DNA of 64,000 nucleotides from an uncultured Flavobacteriaceae bacterium (GCA_947494205.1 CANLUH010000018.1:22818-86817), one strand, 5' to 3'; positions 44,693 to 53,543 are shown, counted from the stretch's first letter. The notes: generated from the sequence alone by a model not told the origin. A program made the numbers and translations.

Positions 44693-46069
44693 ATGAGTAA
44701 ATACGATATTATTGTACTTGGTAGTGGTCCTGGTGGCTATGTTACTGCCATTAGAGCAGCTCAATTAGGTTTTAAAACTGCAATTGTAGAAAAAGAAAGT
44801 CTTGGTGGCGTTTGCCTTAACTGGGGATGTATCCCAACAAAAGCACTTTTAAAATCTGCTCAAGTATTCGAATACTTAAAGCATGCTAGCGATTACGGAT
44901 TGTCTGTAACAGATTATGACAAAGATTTTGATGCGGTGGTTAACCGTAGTAGAAATGTTGCTGAAGGGATGAGCAAAGGTGTTCAGTTTTTAATGAAAAA
45001 GAACAAAATTGACGTTATTAATGGTTTCGGAAAACTAAAAGCTGGTAAAAAAGTAGAGGTTGACGGTACCGAATATAGTGCAGATCATATAGTTATTGCT
45101 ACTGGTGCGCGTTCTCGTGAGTTACCAAGCTTACCACAAGATGGTGAAAAAGTAATTGGTTACAGACAAGCCATGACTTTAAAGACACAGCCTAAAAAAA
45201 TGATTGTGGTTGGTTCTGGTGCTATTGGTGTAGAGTTTGCTTATTTCTATAATGCTATGGGAACTGAGGTTACTATAGTAGAATATTTACCAAGCATAGT
45301 CCCTGTTGAAGATGCAGATGTTTCTAAGCAATTAGAGAAATCGTTTAAAAAGAGTGGTATTAAAATTATGACGTCTGCCGAAGTAACAAGTGTTGATACT
45401 TCTGGAGATGGTGTAAAAGCGACAGTAAAAACTAAAAAAGGTGAAGAAGTATTAGAAGCCGATTTAGTATTATCTGCTGTTGGTATTAAAACAAACATTG
45501 AAGGTATTGGTCTGGAAGATGTTGGTATCGCTGTAGATAGAGATAAAATATTAGTTAACGATTACTACCAAACTAACATACCTGGATACTATGCTATTGG
45601 AGATGTTACGCCTGGGCAAGCTTTAGCGCACGTTGCTTCTGCTGAAGGGATTTTATGTGTAGAAAAAATTGCTGGACACCATGTTGAAGCTTTAGACTAC
45701 GGAAACATTCCGGGTTGTACGTATGCGTCTCCAGAAATTGCTAGTGTTGGTTTAACAGAGAAACAAGCTAAAGACCAAGGTTTAGATATTAAAGTTGGAA
45801 AATTCCCATTCTCTGCTTCTGGTAAAGCAAGTGCTGCTGGAACTAAAGAAGGTTTTGTAAAAGTAATTTTCGATGCTAAATATGGGGAATGGTTAGGATG
45901 CCACATGATTGGTGCTGGTGTTACAGATATGATTGCAGAAGCTGTTTTAGGCCGTAAACTTGAAACTACTGGACACGAAGTATTAAAAGCAGTACACCCT
46001 CACCCAACAATGAGTGAAGCGGTTATGGAAGCTGTTGCAGATGCTTACGATGAAGTAATACACTTATAG
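44693..46069 (+). CDS. lpdA: Dihydrolipoyl dehydrogenase
   Basis: I start it at the ATG giving MSKYDIIVLG (458 residues). It has FAD-binding GSGPGGYVTAIRAAQ (9-23), the redox disulfide GGVCLNWGCIPTKAL (Cys about 41 and 46), NAD-binding VVGSGAIGVEFA and the dimer-interface HPHPTMSEAVMEA (active-site His about 438). It is the E3 subunit of 2-oxoacid dehydrogenase and glycine cleavage complexes. No E1/E2 genes are adjacent, usual for flavobacteria. It ends in a strong terminator. Confidence 0.96.
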   Translation: MSKYDIIVLGSGPGGYVTAIRAAQLGFKTAIVEKESLGGVCLNWGCIPTKALLKSAQVFEYLKHASDYGLSVTDYDKDFDAVVNRSRNVAEGMSKGVQFLMKKNKIDVINGFGKLKAGKKVEVDGTEYSADHIVIATGARSRELPSLPQDGEKVIGYRQAMTLKTQPKKMIVVGSGAIGVEFAYFYNAMGTEVTIVEYLPSIVPVEDADVSKQLEKSFKKSGIKIMTSAEVTSVDTSGDGVKATVKTKKGEEVLEADLVLSAVGIKTNIEGIGLEDVGIAVDRDKILVNDYYQTNIPGYYAIGDVTPGQALAHVASAEGILCVEKIAGHHVEALDYGNIPGCTYASPEIASVGLTEKQAKDQGLDIKVGKFPFSASGKASAAGTKEGFVKVIFDAKYGEWLGCHMIGAGVTDMIAEAVLGRKLETTGHEVLKAVHPHPTMSEAVMEAVADAYDEVIHL

Positions 46070-46095
46070 AATAGTAAGATACTTATATACATTAG

Positions 46096-46128
46096 AAAAA
46101 GACGATTCTTAACGGAATCGTCTTTTTT
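46096..46128 (+). terminator. Rho-independent terminator of lpdA
   Basis: A 13-bp perfect stem (46096-46108 with 46115-46127) around TTAACG ends in a T-run. Confidence 0.9.
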
Positions 46129-46291
46129 GTTTTAATAATTTATTAGAAATAGCTATTAAAGCCATCTCCTCTTCTAATTTTCAACTTATAAATCTACGTA
46201 GATATACCTATAGGATATTTATATAAAATATTAGAACTTACAAACTCCATAAAAACAGTAACATAGTACTATTTTAATCAATTATATAAAC

Positions 46292-46807
46292 ATGAAAAAA
46301 TCGAATTCAAATTTAGAGACTATTAGTCAAATAAAAGATATTTTAACTGAACACTACATTTGGCTATCTGTAGCAGAAAGTCTTACTTGTGGAAAGCTTC
46401 AATCTAATCTTGGCGAAGTCTCTGGTATTTCCCAATGTTTTAAAGGAGGTATAACAGCCTATACAATCGATGAAAAAGTGAACTTTTTAAAAGTTGATAG
46501 ACAAGAAGCAGAAAAAGTAAATAGTGTCTCTCAAAGTATTGCCCATCAAATGGCAGAAGGCGTTTCGTTAATGTTTGATTCAGGAATAGGTATCAGCACA
46601 ACTGGTTATGCAGAGCAATACGAAAACCATGATCCACATGCATTTTTTGCTATATATATGAAAAAAAATAATGCTGAAGGAACTATAATAATAGACGGTA
46701 GAATAAATGCCGAAGGTAAAAATAGAACAGAATTTCAAATACATATTGTAGATACTATTTTCAATAAACTATTGACTTATTTAATTAATCATTCTGAAAC
46801 TTTATAA
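46292..46807 (+). CDS. CinA-like nicotinamide-nucleotide amidohydrolase (PncC type)
   Basis: The 171-residue protein is only the C-terminal domain of CinA. It has SVAESLTCGKLQSNLGEVSGIS (31-52 in part) and FKGGITAYTIDEKVNFL, then GIGISTTGYAE in place of the usual G-x-[AS]-TG-x-[AT]-GP. That domain deamidates NMN to NaMN in the pyridine nucleotide cycle. The GYAE variant (no GP) and an altered C-terminus make activity less certain. It is preceded by GTAACA-containing DNA of no clear promoter type. Confidence 0.82.
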   Translation: MKKSNSNLETISQIKDILTEHYIWLSVAESLTCGKLQSNLGEVSGISQCFKGGITAYTIDEKVNFLKVDRQEAEKVNSVSQSIAHQMAEGVSLMFDSGIGISTTGYAEQYENHDPHAFFAIYMKKNNAEGTIIIDGRINAEGKNRTEFQIHIVDTIFNKLLTYLINHSETL

Positions 46808-46849
46808 GTTGTTATAACTGTCCGTTTTGTGTAATTATATTACTTATAG

Positions 46850-46936
46850 CGTCATGCTGAACTTGTTTCAGCATCGCATAACACCTGCAAACATAGAGGA
46901 TTAATGGCGAGAACCTGAAACAAGTTCAGGTTGACG
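46850..46936. repeat. REP-like pair of inverted repeats
   Basis: The left arm CGTCATGCTGAACTTGTTTC (46851-46870, then AGC) and the right arm CCTGAAACAAGTTCAGG followed by TTGACG (46914-46936) are inverted copies separated by about 40 bp. Each arm is itself palindromic (CTGAA-CTTG-TTTCAG). This is the layout of REP doublets (REPIN). Similar CTGAACTTGTTTCAG elements are common between genes in Flavobacteriaceae, from general recollection. Confidence 0.8.
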
Positions 46937-47096
46937 GTAAACTTTAGGGTTGATACAGATATTCAAAATAAATTGTAATAGAAAAGCGGATATAAAAGAC
47001 GTCCAAAAAAATGATGATTGGATATTTTGTCCATACAATTATTAGAATAAAATTGAGTTAAAAAAGAGGGAGAAAAGAATAACAGGAACTAATATT

Positions 47097-47492
47097 ATGA
47101 AACTACACCAACCTTTTTTCTCGACAATCGTAATAATTTGCCAATTAATCATTTCTCTTAAAGATTATTACAAACTTCAAGAATGGAAAAAAGCGAACCC
47201 AGGACTGGATGCACTAATAAATAAAATTGTTCATTACGATACACTTTTTTTATTTGTATTAATAATTGGGGTTTTAGAAATGTTAACAAAACCTAGCTGG
47301 TTTAAGAATCTAATTCGAATATTTTTAGTTTGTATTGTTTTAGGACATTACTTTTCTGGAGTTATTCCAATCGAAGGTTTTAAATTCGGAATTTATAATA
47401 CTGCTTGTTTTTCTGCAGTCGTAGCTTTTGTTCTAATTTTAATACGAATCGGAAAATATAGTTTAAACAAACGAGCTAATCAGAAACTGTAA
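47097..47492 (+). CDS. Small membrane protein, four helices, unknown
   Basis: The 131-residue protein has hydrophobic segments at about 8-24, 48-63, 71-88 and 97-118. Short polar loops include WKKANPGLDALINKIVHYD. I do not recognise it. Its upstream side carries a REP-like repeat and no clear promoter, its downstream side converges on the Fur-family gene. The consistent helices and Lys/Arg distribution suggest a real gene. Confidence 0.55.
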   Translation: MKLHQPFFSTIVIICQLIISLKDYYKLQEWKKANPGLDALINKIVHYDTLFLFVLIIGVLEMLTKPSWFKNLIRIFLVCIVLGHYFSGVIPIEGFKFGIYNTACFSAVVAFVLILIRIGKYSLNKRANQKL

Positions 47493-47542
47493 AAGAAAAA
47501 TAGCTAATACCATGTGTAATACATTGATTTTATAACTAATCT

Positions 47543-47923
47543 CTACGCACTACAAACATCACACTGCCCCATTAAAAGAATATCTGTAGACTCTACTTTA
47601 TGATTTTTTATAGAAGGGATTTTAATCTCTACAGACAAACACTCAACCTTATCGCATTCTGTACATTGAAAATGCGGATGCTTATCTAAATGATTACTGG
47701 CAGAACAGCCTTGACACTTAGCATACCATTTTAAACCATCTTTACCATTAAAGGAGTGAATAACACCATCTTGTTCTAGTCTATCTAAAATACGATACAC
47801 TGTTGTTTTATTCATTTTATCCTTTACAAGCTCTATGAGATGCACTACAGATTTAGCCTCATTCTTCGCTTCAAAAATTTGGAGTACAGTAGTTACAGCT
47901 TTTGTTTTTCTAATAATTCCCAT
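47543..47923 (-). CDS. Fur-family metal regulator, probably Zur-like
   Basis: I start it at the ATG giving MGIIRKTKAV (126 residues); an earlier in-frame codon would put the start inside the operator. It has the winged helix MNKTTVYRILDRLEQDGVIH (about 47-66) and structural zinc CxxC pairs FQCTEC and GQCDVC, with sensory His/Cys in KCQGC and LDKHPHFQC. Such regulators bind palindromes when loaded with metal. Two matching palindromes lie in the gap to the divergent ABC/MerC operon. Zinc is more likely than iron because of the MerC-type partner, but that is inference. Confidence 0.85.
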   Translation of the reverse strand: MGIIRKTKAVTTVLQIFEAKNEAKSVVHLIELVKDKMNKTTVYRILDRLEQDGVIHSFNGKDGLKWYAKCQGCSASNHLDKHPHFQCTECDKVECLSVEIKIPSIKNHKVESTDILLMGQCDVCSA

Positions 47924-47935
47924 AGACACAAAATT

Positions 47936-47992
47936 AATGCAACTATGTTGCATTTACAAATTTTATTTTCTACTTTCGCAACTTAGTTGCAA
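47936..47992. promoter_or_regulatory. Two Fur/Zur-type operators over the ABC operon promoter
   Basis: Box 1 is AATGCAAC-TAT-GTTGCATT (47936-47954), a perfect 8-3-8 palindrome. Box 2 is TCGCAACT-T-AGTTGCAA (47976-47992), 7 of 8 pairs. They share yGCAACTnnGTTGCA-like cores with centres 39 bp apart. A promoter with TTG (47948-47950), 20 bp and TACTTTCG (47971-47978) is covered at its -33 by box 1 and at its -7/start by box 2. Box 1 is also 12 bp from the regulator's ATG. Confidence 0.75.
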
Positions 47993-48007
47993 TAACAAAA
48001 TTGTTTT

Positions 48008-48709
48008 ATGATACAATTACAAAACGTTAGCAAGTCTTTTAAGGGTAATATTGCCATTCAAGACTTAAATTTAGAAGTTAAAAAAGGGGAGGTTTTAGGA
48101 CTTCTCGGTGCAAATGGCGCTGGTAAGTCTACTACTATTAATATGTTGTTAGGTTTTCTTAATCCGGATTCTGGAAAAGTACATGTTAACGCTATAGATA
48201 CTAGCCATAATGCGCAAGAAGCAAGAAAATGCATTGGCTACATACCAGAGAATGTAAACCTCTACCCCTATTTATCTGGCTTAGAAAACTTAGATTATTT
48301 CTGCAAGCTTGCTGGGTTAAAGTATTCTAAGAATGAACTGGAAAACTACTTAACCGATTGTGGATTGGAAAGTACAGCACAAACTAAAAAAGTTAGTGGC
48401 TACTCTAAAGGAATGAGACAAAAAGTAGGCATTGCTATTGCTTATGCAAAAAAAGCAAAAGTTTATTTATTGGATGAACCTGCTAGTGGTTTGGACCCAT
48501 TGGCGAGTAATGAATTGTCTATACTTCTTAAAAAACTAGCTTCGGAAGGCGCAACTATATTAATGGCTTCTCACGATATTTTTCGTGTACGGGAAGTCTG
48601 TAATCGTATTGGCATCCTTAAAAATGGTGTTTTAGTAAAAGAGCTACATAGCAAAGATGTAAGTGCTAACGAACTAGAGACTTTATATCTACAATTTATG
48701 CAAAACTAA
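48008..48709 (+). CDS. ABC transporter ATP-binding protein
   Basis: The 233-residue protein has Walker A GANGAGKST (34-42), the signature SGYSKGMRQK (about 134-143), Walker B VYLLDEPASGLDP (about 156-168) and the switch His in ASHD. It resembles NosF/CcmA-type ATPases of ABC-2 exporters. It is the first gene of an operon with two permeases and a MerC-domain gene, downstream of two palindromic operators. The next gene starts 10 bp after its stop. Confidence 0.92.
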   Translation: MIQLQNVSKSFKGNIAIQDLNLEVKKGEVLGLLGANGAGKSTTINMLLGFLNPDSGKVHVNAIDTSHNAQEARKCIGYIPENVNLYPYLSGLENLDYFCKLAGLKYSKNELENYLTDCGLESTAQTKKVSGYSKGMRQKVGIAIAYAKKAKVYLLDEPASGLDPLASNELSILLKKLASEGATILMASHDIFRVREVCNRIGILKNGVLVKELHSKDVSANELETLYLQFMQN

Positions 48710-48719
48710 CACCAATATT

Positions 48720-50129
48720 ATGTTGCAAATTATTAAAAACGAATGTCGATACTTAGTTCGTAGTCGCATTTTTATAGGTATTAGTATTGCTTTTATAGCA
48801 ATCTTATTACTCTCTGTTTTTTTAGGAAATTACCAAACACAAAAGCAAGAACAAACCTATAAAAACGCCAAAGAACATGTACGTCAACAATGGGTAAGTA
48901 TTGATGAAATGAATTCGCATAGTGCCGCACATTATGGAACATATGTGTTTAAACCTTCTAATTTATTAAGTAGTCTAGACGAAGGTGTTAATAATGTTAC
49001 TGGAAACGTACTTAGGGTTGAAGGACATGTGCAAAATGAAATTATACATTCCGAAGCATCACAAATGCAAGCCGTTTCAAGATTTGGTAAATTAAAACCT
49101 TCTCTTTTATTACAATATATCGTTCCGTTAGTATTGGTATTTTTAGCATTTAACTCAGTCAGTAGCGAAAAACAAAGCGGTAGACTTAAATTACTTGTTT
49201 TACAAGGCGCAAAACCTATACAGATTATTTTGTCTAAAACCATATCCGTTTGGTTGTATAGCGTATTGCTATTAATTTTTATTCTTTTAATATATGGTAT
49301 TCTGAATTTTCAAAGTTTAACGCCAGAAATTTTAACCAGAACCTTATTATTCTTTTTATCATATTGTTCTTACTATTTTATTATAAGCGGGCTCACTATT
49401 TTCTTCTCTGCACGTTGGCAAAATGCAACACTAGCTTTAACTTCAATGTTAGGTATTTGGATTATTTGGACCTTATTTCTACCAAATATTTTAATGAGTT
49501 CTGCAGAACAATGGCATGCACTCCCTAGTCGAAACGAGTTTCAATCTGCTATGAAAGAAGACCGTTCTAAAGGTTTAGACGGCCATAATCCTGCCGATAA
49601 AAGAGGGCTTGCTTTAAAAGAAAAAGTTCTAAAAGAGTATGGTGTAGACAGTTTATCTCAACTTCCTATAAACTTTGATGGTATGCGAATGCAAGCCGAT
49701 GAGGAATACGGCAATAGTGTTTGGGATAAACATTTTGGAAACAATCGTGATATATTACAAAAACAGAAGCAAAAATTTCAATTAGGGGGCATTGTTAATC
49801 CTTTTATTTCTCTGCAAAACACAAGTATGGGGTTTATGGGAAGTGATAACCTACATCATCAAGAGTTTTTGTTACAAGTAGAACATTACAGACGCGTTTT
49901 TATTAAAATGTTAAATGACCAACAAACCTTTGGTGGTTCTAAAACTGGTGATTGGGGTTGGAAAGAAGATAATGCCTTTTTTAAATCTGTTCCAGATTTT
50001 AAATACAAACCAACTCAAATTTCTACAGTTATCTCTAACTACATATTAGATGTTTTTTTATTGATTTTATGGTCAATTCTAATTATTGTTCTTATTGTTT
50101 GTGGAACTAAAAAAATACAAATTGTATGA
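48720..50129 (+). CDS. ABC-2 type permease, DUF3526-like
   Basis: The 469-residue protein has an N-terminal membrane helix (about 17-36), a large outside domain (about 40-130), helices at about 135-155, 175-197, 205-225, 238-262, a second outside loop of about 150 residues, and a final helix at about 440-462. This matches ABC-2 permeases with a DUF3526 region, often found in pairs next to a NosF-like ATPase in Bacteroidota. Its stop overlaps the next permease start by 4 bp. Transported substrate unknown; metal-linked export is inferred from regulation. Confidence 0.82.
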   Translation: MLQIIKNECRYLVRSRIFIGISIAFIAILLLSVFLGNYQTQKQEQTYKNAKEHVRQQWVSIDEMNSHSAAHYGTYVFKPSNLLSSLDEGVNNVTGNVLRVEGHVQNEIIHSEASQMQAVSRFGKLKPSLLLQYIVPLVLVFLAFNSVSSEKQSGRLKLLVLQGAKPIQIILSKTISVWLYSVLLLIFILLIYGILNFQSLTPEILTRTLLFFLSYCSYYFIISGLTIFFSARWQNATLALTSMLGIWIIWTLFLPNILMSSAEQWHALPSRNEFQSAMKEDRSKGLDGHNPADKRGLALKEKVLKEYGVDSLSQLPINFDGMRMQADEEYGNSVWDKHFGNNRDILQKQKQKFQLGGIVNPFISLQNTSMGFMGSDNLHHQEFLLQVEHYRRVFIKMLNDQQTFGGSKTGDWGWKEDNAFFKSVPDFKYKPTQISTVISNYILDVFLLILWSILIIVLIVCGTKKIQIV

Positions 50130-51439
50130 GACATTTAAACATCTTTTTATACGAGTTTAAACATTTTGTCCGAAGTCCTTTTAAAATTATAGCACTACTA
50201 CTTTTTATAATAGCTAGTGTATATGGTTTACATAATGGTGCTGATTTATATGAAAAGCAAAATGCTGAAGTAGAAAGAATATATAAAGAAGCGGAAACCA
50301 AAAAAGAGACCATACTATCTTATTTTGAAAATAATGAAAAGGGACCAAAAAATAGACCTTGGATTGATGTAACAACCCCATTTTGGGCTATTTGGAACAC
50401 ACCAACCTATCATTTTAAAAAACCTTCGCCAGCTATCGTTTATAATATTGGGCAAACTGAACAATATGGATTTTATAAAGCAATTAACACCTATAGTAGC
50501 CCTTATGATGCAGATATGGCAAAAGAAATTGCGAATCCAGAGCGTATACAGTCTGGCACTTTAGATTTTGCATTCGCAGTTCTATTTCTATTACCTCTTT
50601 TGTTACTCATCTTAACCTATAATATAAAAGGGCAAGAAGCAGAACAAGGTTTTTTACCGCTAGTGTTTACACAAACAGGTTCTAAAAATTGGTGGATGCT
50701 ATCTAGAACCGCATTTTACATTATATTACTATTGTTTGTACTACTAGGACTACTATTATATGGCGCTATGCTTACCAATGTTTTTGAAACGAGTTCTGTA
50801 TTCTGGAGTGTATTTATTTGGGTAACAATCTATCTTATATTTTGGGTAATCATTTATTTTTTAATTATAAAATATGGAAAAAACACTGTTTCAAACACCT
50901 TGCAAATGGTTGGAGTTTGGCTACTTTTTTCTTTTATAGTTCCTGCTGCTATACAGCAATGGGTAAGTATTGAAAAACCGACTAATTTAATGGTAGATAT
51001 TATAGATGCTAAAAGGGATAAAACGGATGAAATTTATGAACAGGCAAGCGATTTATCCGACAAACAACTTTTTAATTTATACCCAAATTTAAAACAGACC
51101 AAGGTTGCAAGCGATACTATACTTATAAAAGGTGCACGACGAAGATCATTAATTGCTTTAATAAATATCGCAATGAAAAATGCGACTACAAAAGTAGAAA
51201 AAGATAATAGGTCTAAAAACGAGCTCATTGCTAAAACCTATTGGTTTAATCCTTTAACTTATTTTCAGAATAAACTTAATCATTTATCCGAAACACATTA
51301 CGACGACTACCAAACCTATAGGAATGACATTCAAAATTTAGTTGATAAACGCATTGAAATATTGGTTTATGAACTTTGGAATGACGTTACAGTCGATAAA
51401 ATAAAATATTTAGAATATAATAAAACACTTAAAAAATGA
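50126..51439 (+). CDS. ABC-2 type permease, DUF3526-like, second subunit
   Basis: The 437-residue paralogue has the same layout: N-terminal helix (about 18-36), an outside domain, five central helices (about 148-285) and a large following loop. The final membrane helix seen in the first subunit is missing, since the C-terminus ends in a soluble stretch (NDVTVDKIKYLEYNKTLKK). It overlaps both neighbours by 4 bp (ATGA), so all four operon genes should be made in fixed ratio. The asymmetry suggests a heterodimer. Confidence 0.8.
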   Translation: MRHLNIFLYEFKHFVRSPFKIIALLLFIIASVYGLHNGADLYEKQNAEVERIYKEAETKKETILSYFENNEKGPKNRPWIDVTTPFWAIWNTPTYHFKKPSPAIVYNIGQTEQYGFYKAINTYSSPYDADMAKEIANPERIQSGTLDFAFAVLFLLPLLLLILTYNIKGQEAEQGFLPLVFTQTGSKNWWMLSRTAFYIILLLFVLLGLLLYGAMLTNVFETSSVFWSVFIWVTIYLIFWVIIYFLIIKYGKNTVSNTLQMVGVWLLFSFIVPAAIQQWVSIEKPTNLMVDIIDAKRDKTDEIYEQASDLSDKQLFNLYPNLKQTKVASDTILIKGARRRSLIALINIAMKNATTKVEKDNRSKNELIAKTYWFNPLTYFQNKLNHLSETHYDDYQTYRNDIQNLVDKRIEILVYELWNDVTVDKIKYLEYNKTLKK

Positions 51440-51789
51440 CACAAATAAAAAAAATATATTGGGCAGACAAATTAGGGGCTATTAGTGCTTTACTCTGTAT
51501 AATTCATTGCCTAGCAGTTCCTACATTTCTTGCTATGGGTATTGGTTTTATAAGCAACCCAATTATTGCTTTTCTCTTTGTTTTAATAGCTTTCATTTCA
51601 ATTTATAAAACTACAAGAGGAAATTTCACTAAAAGAATTAATATTTTTTTATGGGTTGCTTTTATTTGTTTTGTTACATCTACCGTATTAGAAGAACGTG
51701 CTGAAATTTTTGAATATGGAATGTTTATTTTTTCATCATTAATTATTCTAGGACATTTTTACAATATGCGATATTGTTTAAGACCATAA
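51436..51789 (+). CDS. MerC-domain membrane protein
   Basis: The 117-residue protein has four membrane helices and the metal-site motif LLCIIHCLAVP (Cys21, His24, Cys25) in the first helix, as in MerC-type mercuric/metal transport proteins. In Flavobacteriaceae such proteins occur beside Fur-family regulators, hence a likely role in zinc or another soft metal. It overlaps the upstream permease gene by 4 bp. Confidence 0.85.
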   Translation: MTQIKKIYWADKLGAISALLCIIHCLAVPTFLAMGIGFISNPIIAFLFVLIAFISIYKTTRGNFTKRINIFLWVAFICFVTSTVLEERAEIFEYGMFIFSSLIILGHFYNMRYCLRP

Positions 51790-51801
51790 ATGGTAACAAT
51801 A

Positions 51802-52287
51802 TTAAAACTTTATTTTGCTTCCAAACTTAAAAGAACCTCTCTCTCCCGAAGAATAAAATTCGGGAGGAGGAGATTCACCTTGCATTCTATAATTAAAAGA
51901 GGCTTCCATAGAAAAATCTTTTGTAATCGCTTTTTCTACTCCAAAGACGCTATATAATGACACGTTTTCGTATCGTCCGGTAGCGTTACTCTTTAATACG
52001 TCTAAACTAGGACCAAACAATATATTTAGTTTATCCTTATAGTTGTATTTGAATAATAGCGGGAATTCGTATAACGTATGTTCTTCAGTCTTATATTTAT
52101 GTTTTTCAAATCTAAAATTTAAATGTTCATTTATTTTAAATTCAGAAAAAAACTTGGAATAAAACGGAGACGTCTTTTCGGTAAACAAGCTGCTAGTTTC
52201 ATTAACCGAAACTGTTTCTTCTTTATTTTGCCCAAATAAACTAATACTAAAAAAACAAAATAGAATGCCTATAGATAGTATTTTCAT
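51802..52287 (-). CDS. Small outer-membrane beta-barrel-like protein
   Basis: The 161-residue protein has a signal peptide (about 1-19) and amphipathic strands such as YEFPLLFKYNYKDKLNILFGPSLDVL and FSMEASFNYRMQG, ending KFGSKIKF with a terminal Phe typical of outer-membrane barrels. It is short for a closed barrel, perhaps 6-8 strands. It lies 2 bp after a second such gene on the same strand. The three barrel genes here share F-x-[YN]-x-P-[IL]-x-[LF]-K-Y strands and look like paralogues. Confidence 0.7.
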   Translation of the reverse strand: MKILSIGILFCFFSISLFGQNKEETVSVNETSSLFTEKTSPFYSKFFSEFKINEHLNFRFEKHKYKTEEHTLYEFPLLFKYNYKDKLNILFGPSLDVLKSNATGRYENVSLYSVFGVEKAITKDFSMEASFNYRMQGESPPPEFYSSGERGSFKFGSKIKF

Positions 52288-52289
52288 TT

Positions 52290-52805
52290 TTAAAACTTAT
52301 AACCAATACCTACAGTAAAGTTATTATATTTTAAAGTGTTTGTAGTATACGTTCTATCTGTAAGTTCATAGCTATAACGTCCTTCTATAAAAAACCGTTT
52401 TCCAATGTCGTACCCTAAACCTGCTCCTACATCTAAGCCTGCAGCATTGTCTCTAGTGTGGTCTAATGCAAAAGTAACTTGTGGTCCAGCTTGAACATTT
52501 AATGATTTTGCCACGTAATATTTTAGCATAACTGGTATTTTCAAAAAACTAGAACGATCCCCTTTAACATAAAGTAATGAGGGTTGAATATGCCATTTTT
52601 TAGTTAGTGAGAAATCGACATTTGCACCTGCAAAAAAGCCGTTTTTACTAACTTGCCCTTTATCATATTGTAAAGCCATATTAGAGAATCCAGCAGTAAT
52701 GCCAAAGGTCACTTTTTCTTTTTCTTTCGTTTGAACTTGATCTTCTTGTGCATTAGATGCAAATGCAACAAGTAATACTAAAAGAGTAATGATGTTTTTT
52801 TTCAT
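52290..52805 (-). CDS. Outer-membrane beta-barrel (porin-like) protein
   Basis: The 171-residue protein has a signal peptide (1-19, ending SNA) and an 8-strand-type barrel. It includes FGITAGFSNMALQY, FKFAGANVDFSL-like and FLKIPVMLKYYVAKSLNVQAGPQVTF (in part), ending FTVGIGYKF with terminal Phe. This is the OmpA-like/OMP_b-brl family of Bacteroidota. It is followed after 2 bp by a paralogous gene, making a two-gene unit. Confidence 0.82.
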   Translation of the reverse strand: MKKNIITLLVLLVAFASNAQEDQVQTKEKEKVTFGITAGFSNMALQYDKGQVSKNGFFAGANVDFSLTKKWHIQPSLLYVKGDRSSFLKIPVMLKYYVAKSLNVQAGPQVTFALDHTRDNAAGLDVGAGLGYDIGKRFFIEGRYSYELTDRTYTTNTLKYNNFTVGIGYKF

Positions 52806-53025
52806 GTTTGTTGGTGTTTTTTTATTAATTAATAGCGCAAATCTATTAGCTAACGTTGTTAAAAAATCACAAGCAAATCACAAACAAAACGAAAAAGGGT
52901 GTTAATTAAAATGAAAAACTATTAAATAAATTATGATAATGAAATCTTAAATAGTTCAGCTATACTTACCTTTTAAAGGCATCATTGTTAATTACTAAAG
53001 AAAAACTAATTAGAAGGGTTATACA

Positions 53026-53535
53026 CTATAATCTATAACCAAGTCCTATAAATAAACCATTAGGCGTAATCTCTTGAAAACCTATAGTATATTTTAAATG
53101 TACATCTAGAGCAGATGTAATATTATAAGCAGAACTAATATCTGCACGTATTTTTAATTTATTAGAGAAGAAATCGAAAAAGTAATTTAAACTAGGTCCC
53201 AATAAAATATCGAAGTTACTATCTACAGTATATTTCAAATAAATAGGCGCATTTATAAATTTAAAATCATTAAGTCCTATATATAAAAGCTCTGGTTGAA
53301 TATTAAAATTATCATCAACACTAAAGTCTGCAAAAACACCACCGTAATAGCCTGTTTCTACTTCTGGGTCTGTTCCAAACTCTCCATTAATACCTTCGGC
53401 CACTTTAAAAAAAGTTAAATTTAATCCTCCCTTGATACCAAACTTAACATCACTATCTTTTATATCGACATCTTGAGCAAATGCTAGTTGACAAATGCTA
53501 CATACTAAAAAGGTAATTAAAACAACTTTTTTCAT
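53026..53535 (-). CDS. Outer-membrane beta-barrel (porin-like) protein
   Basis: The 169-residue protein has a signal peptide (1-20, ending AFAQ). Barrel strands include VKFGIKGGLNLTFF, FNIQPELLYIGL, FKFINAPIYLKYTVDSNFDI and an end NGLFIGLGYRL. It resembles the barrel protein 220 bp downstream, so it is a third paralogue in the cluster. It begins 8 bp after the aroQ stop codon on the same strand and may share its transcript. Confidence 0.8.
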   Translation of the reverse strand: MKKVVLITFLVCSICQLAFAQDVDIKDSDVKFGIKGGLNLTFFKVAEGINGEFGTDPEVETGYYGGVFADFSVDDNFNIQPELLYIGLNDFKFINAPIYLKYTVDSNFDILLGPSLNYFFDFFSNKLKIRADISSAYNITSALDVHLKYTIGFQEITPNGLFIGLGYRL

Positions 53536-53543
53536 AAAATATA

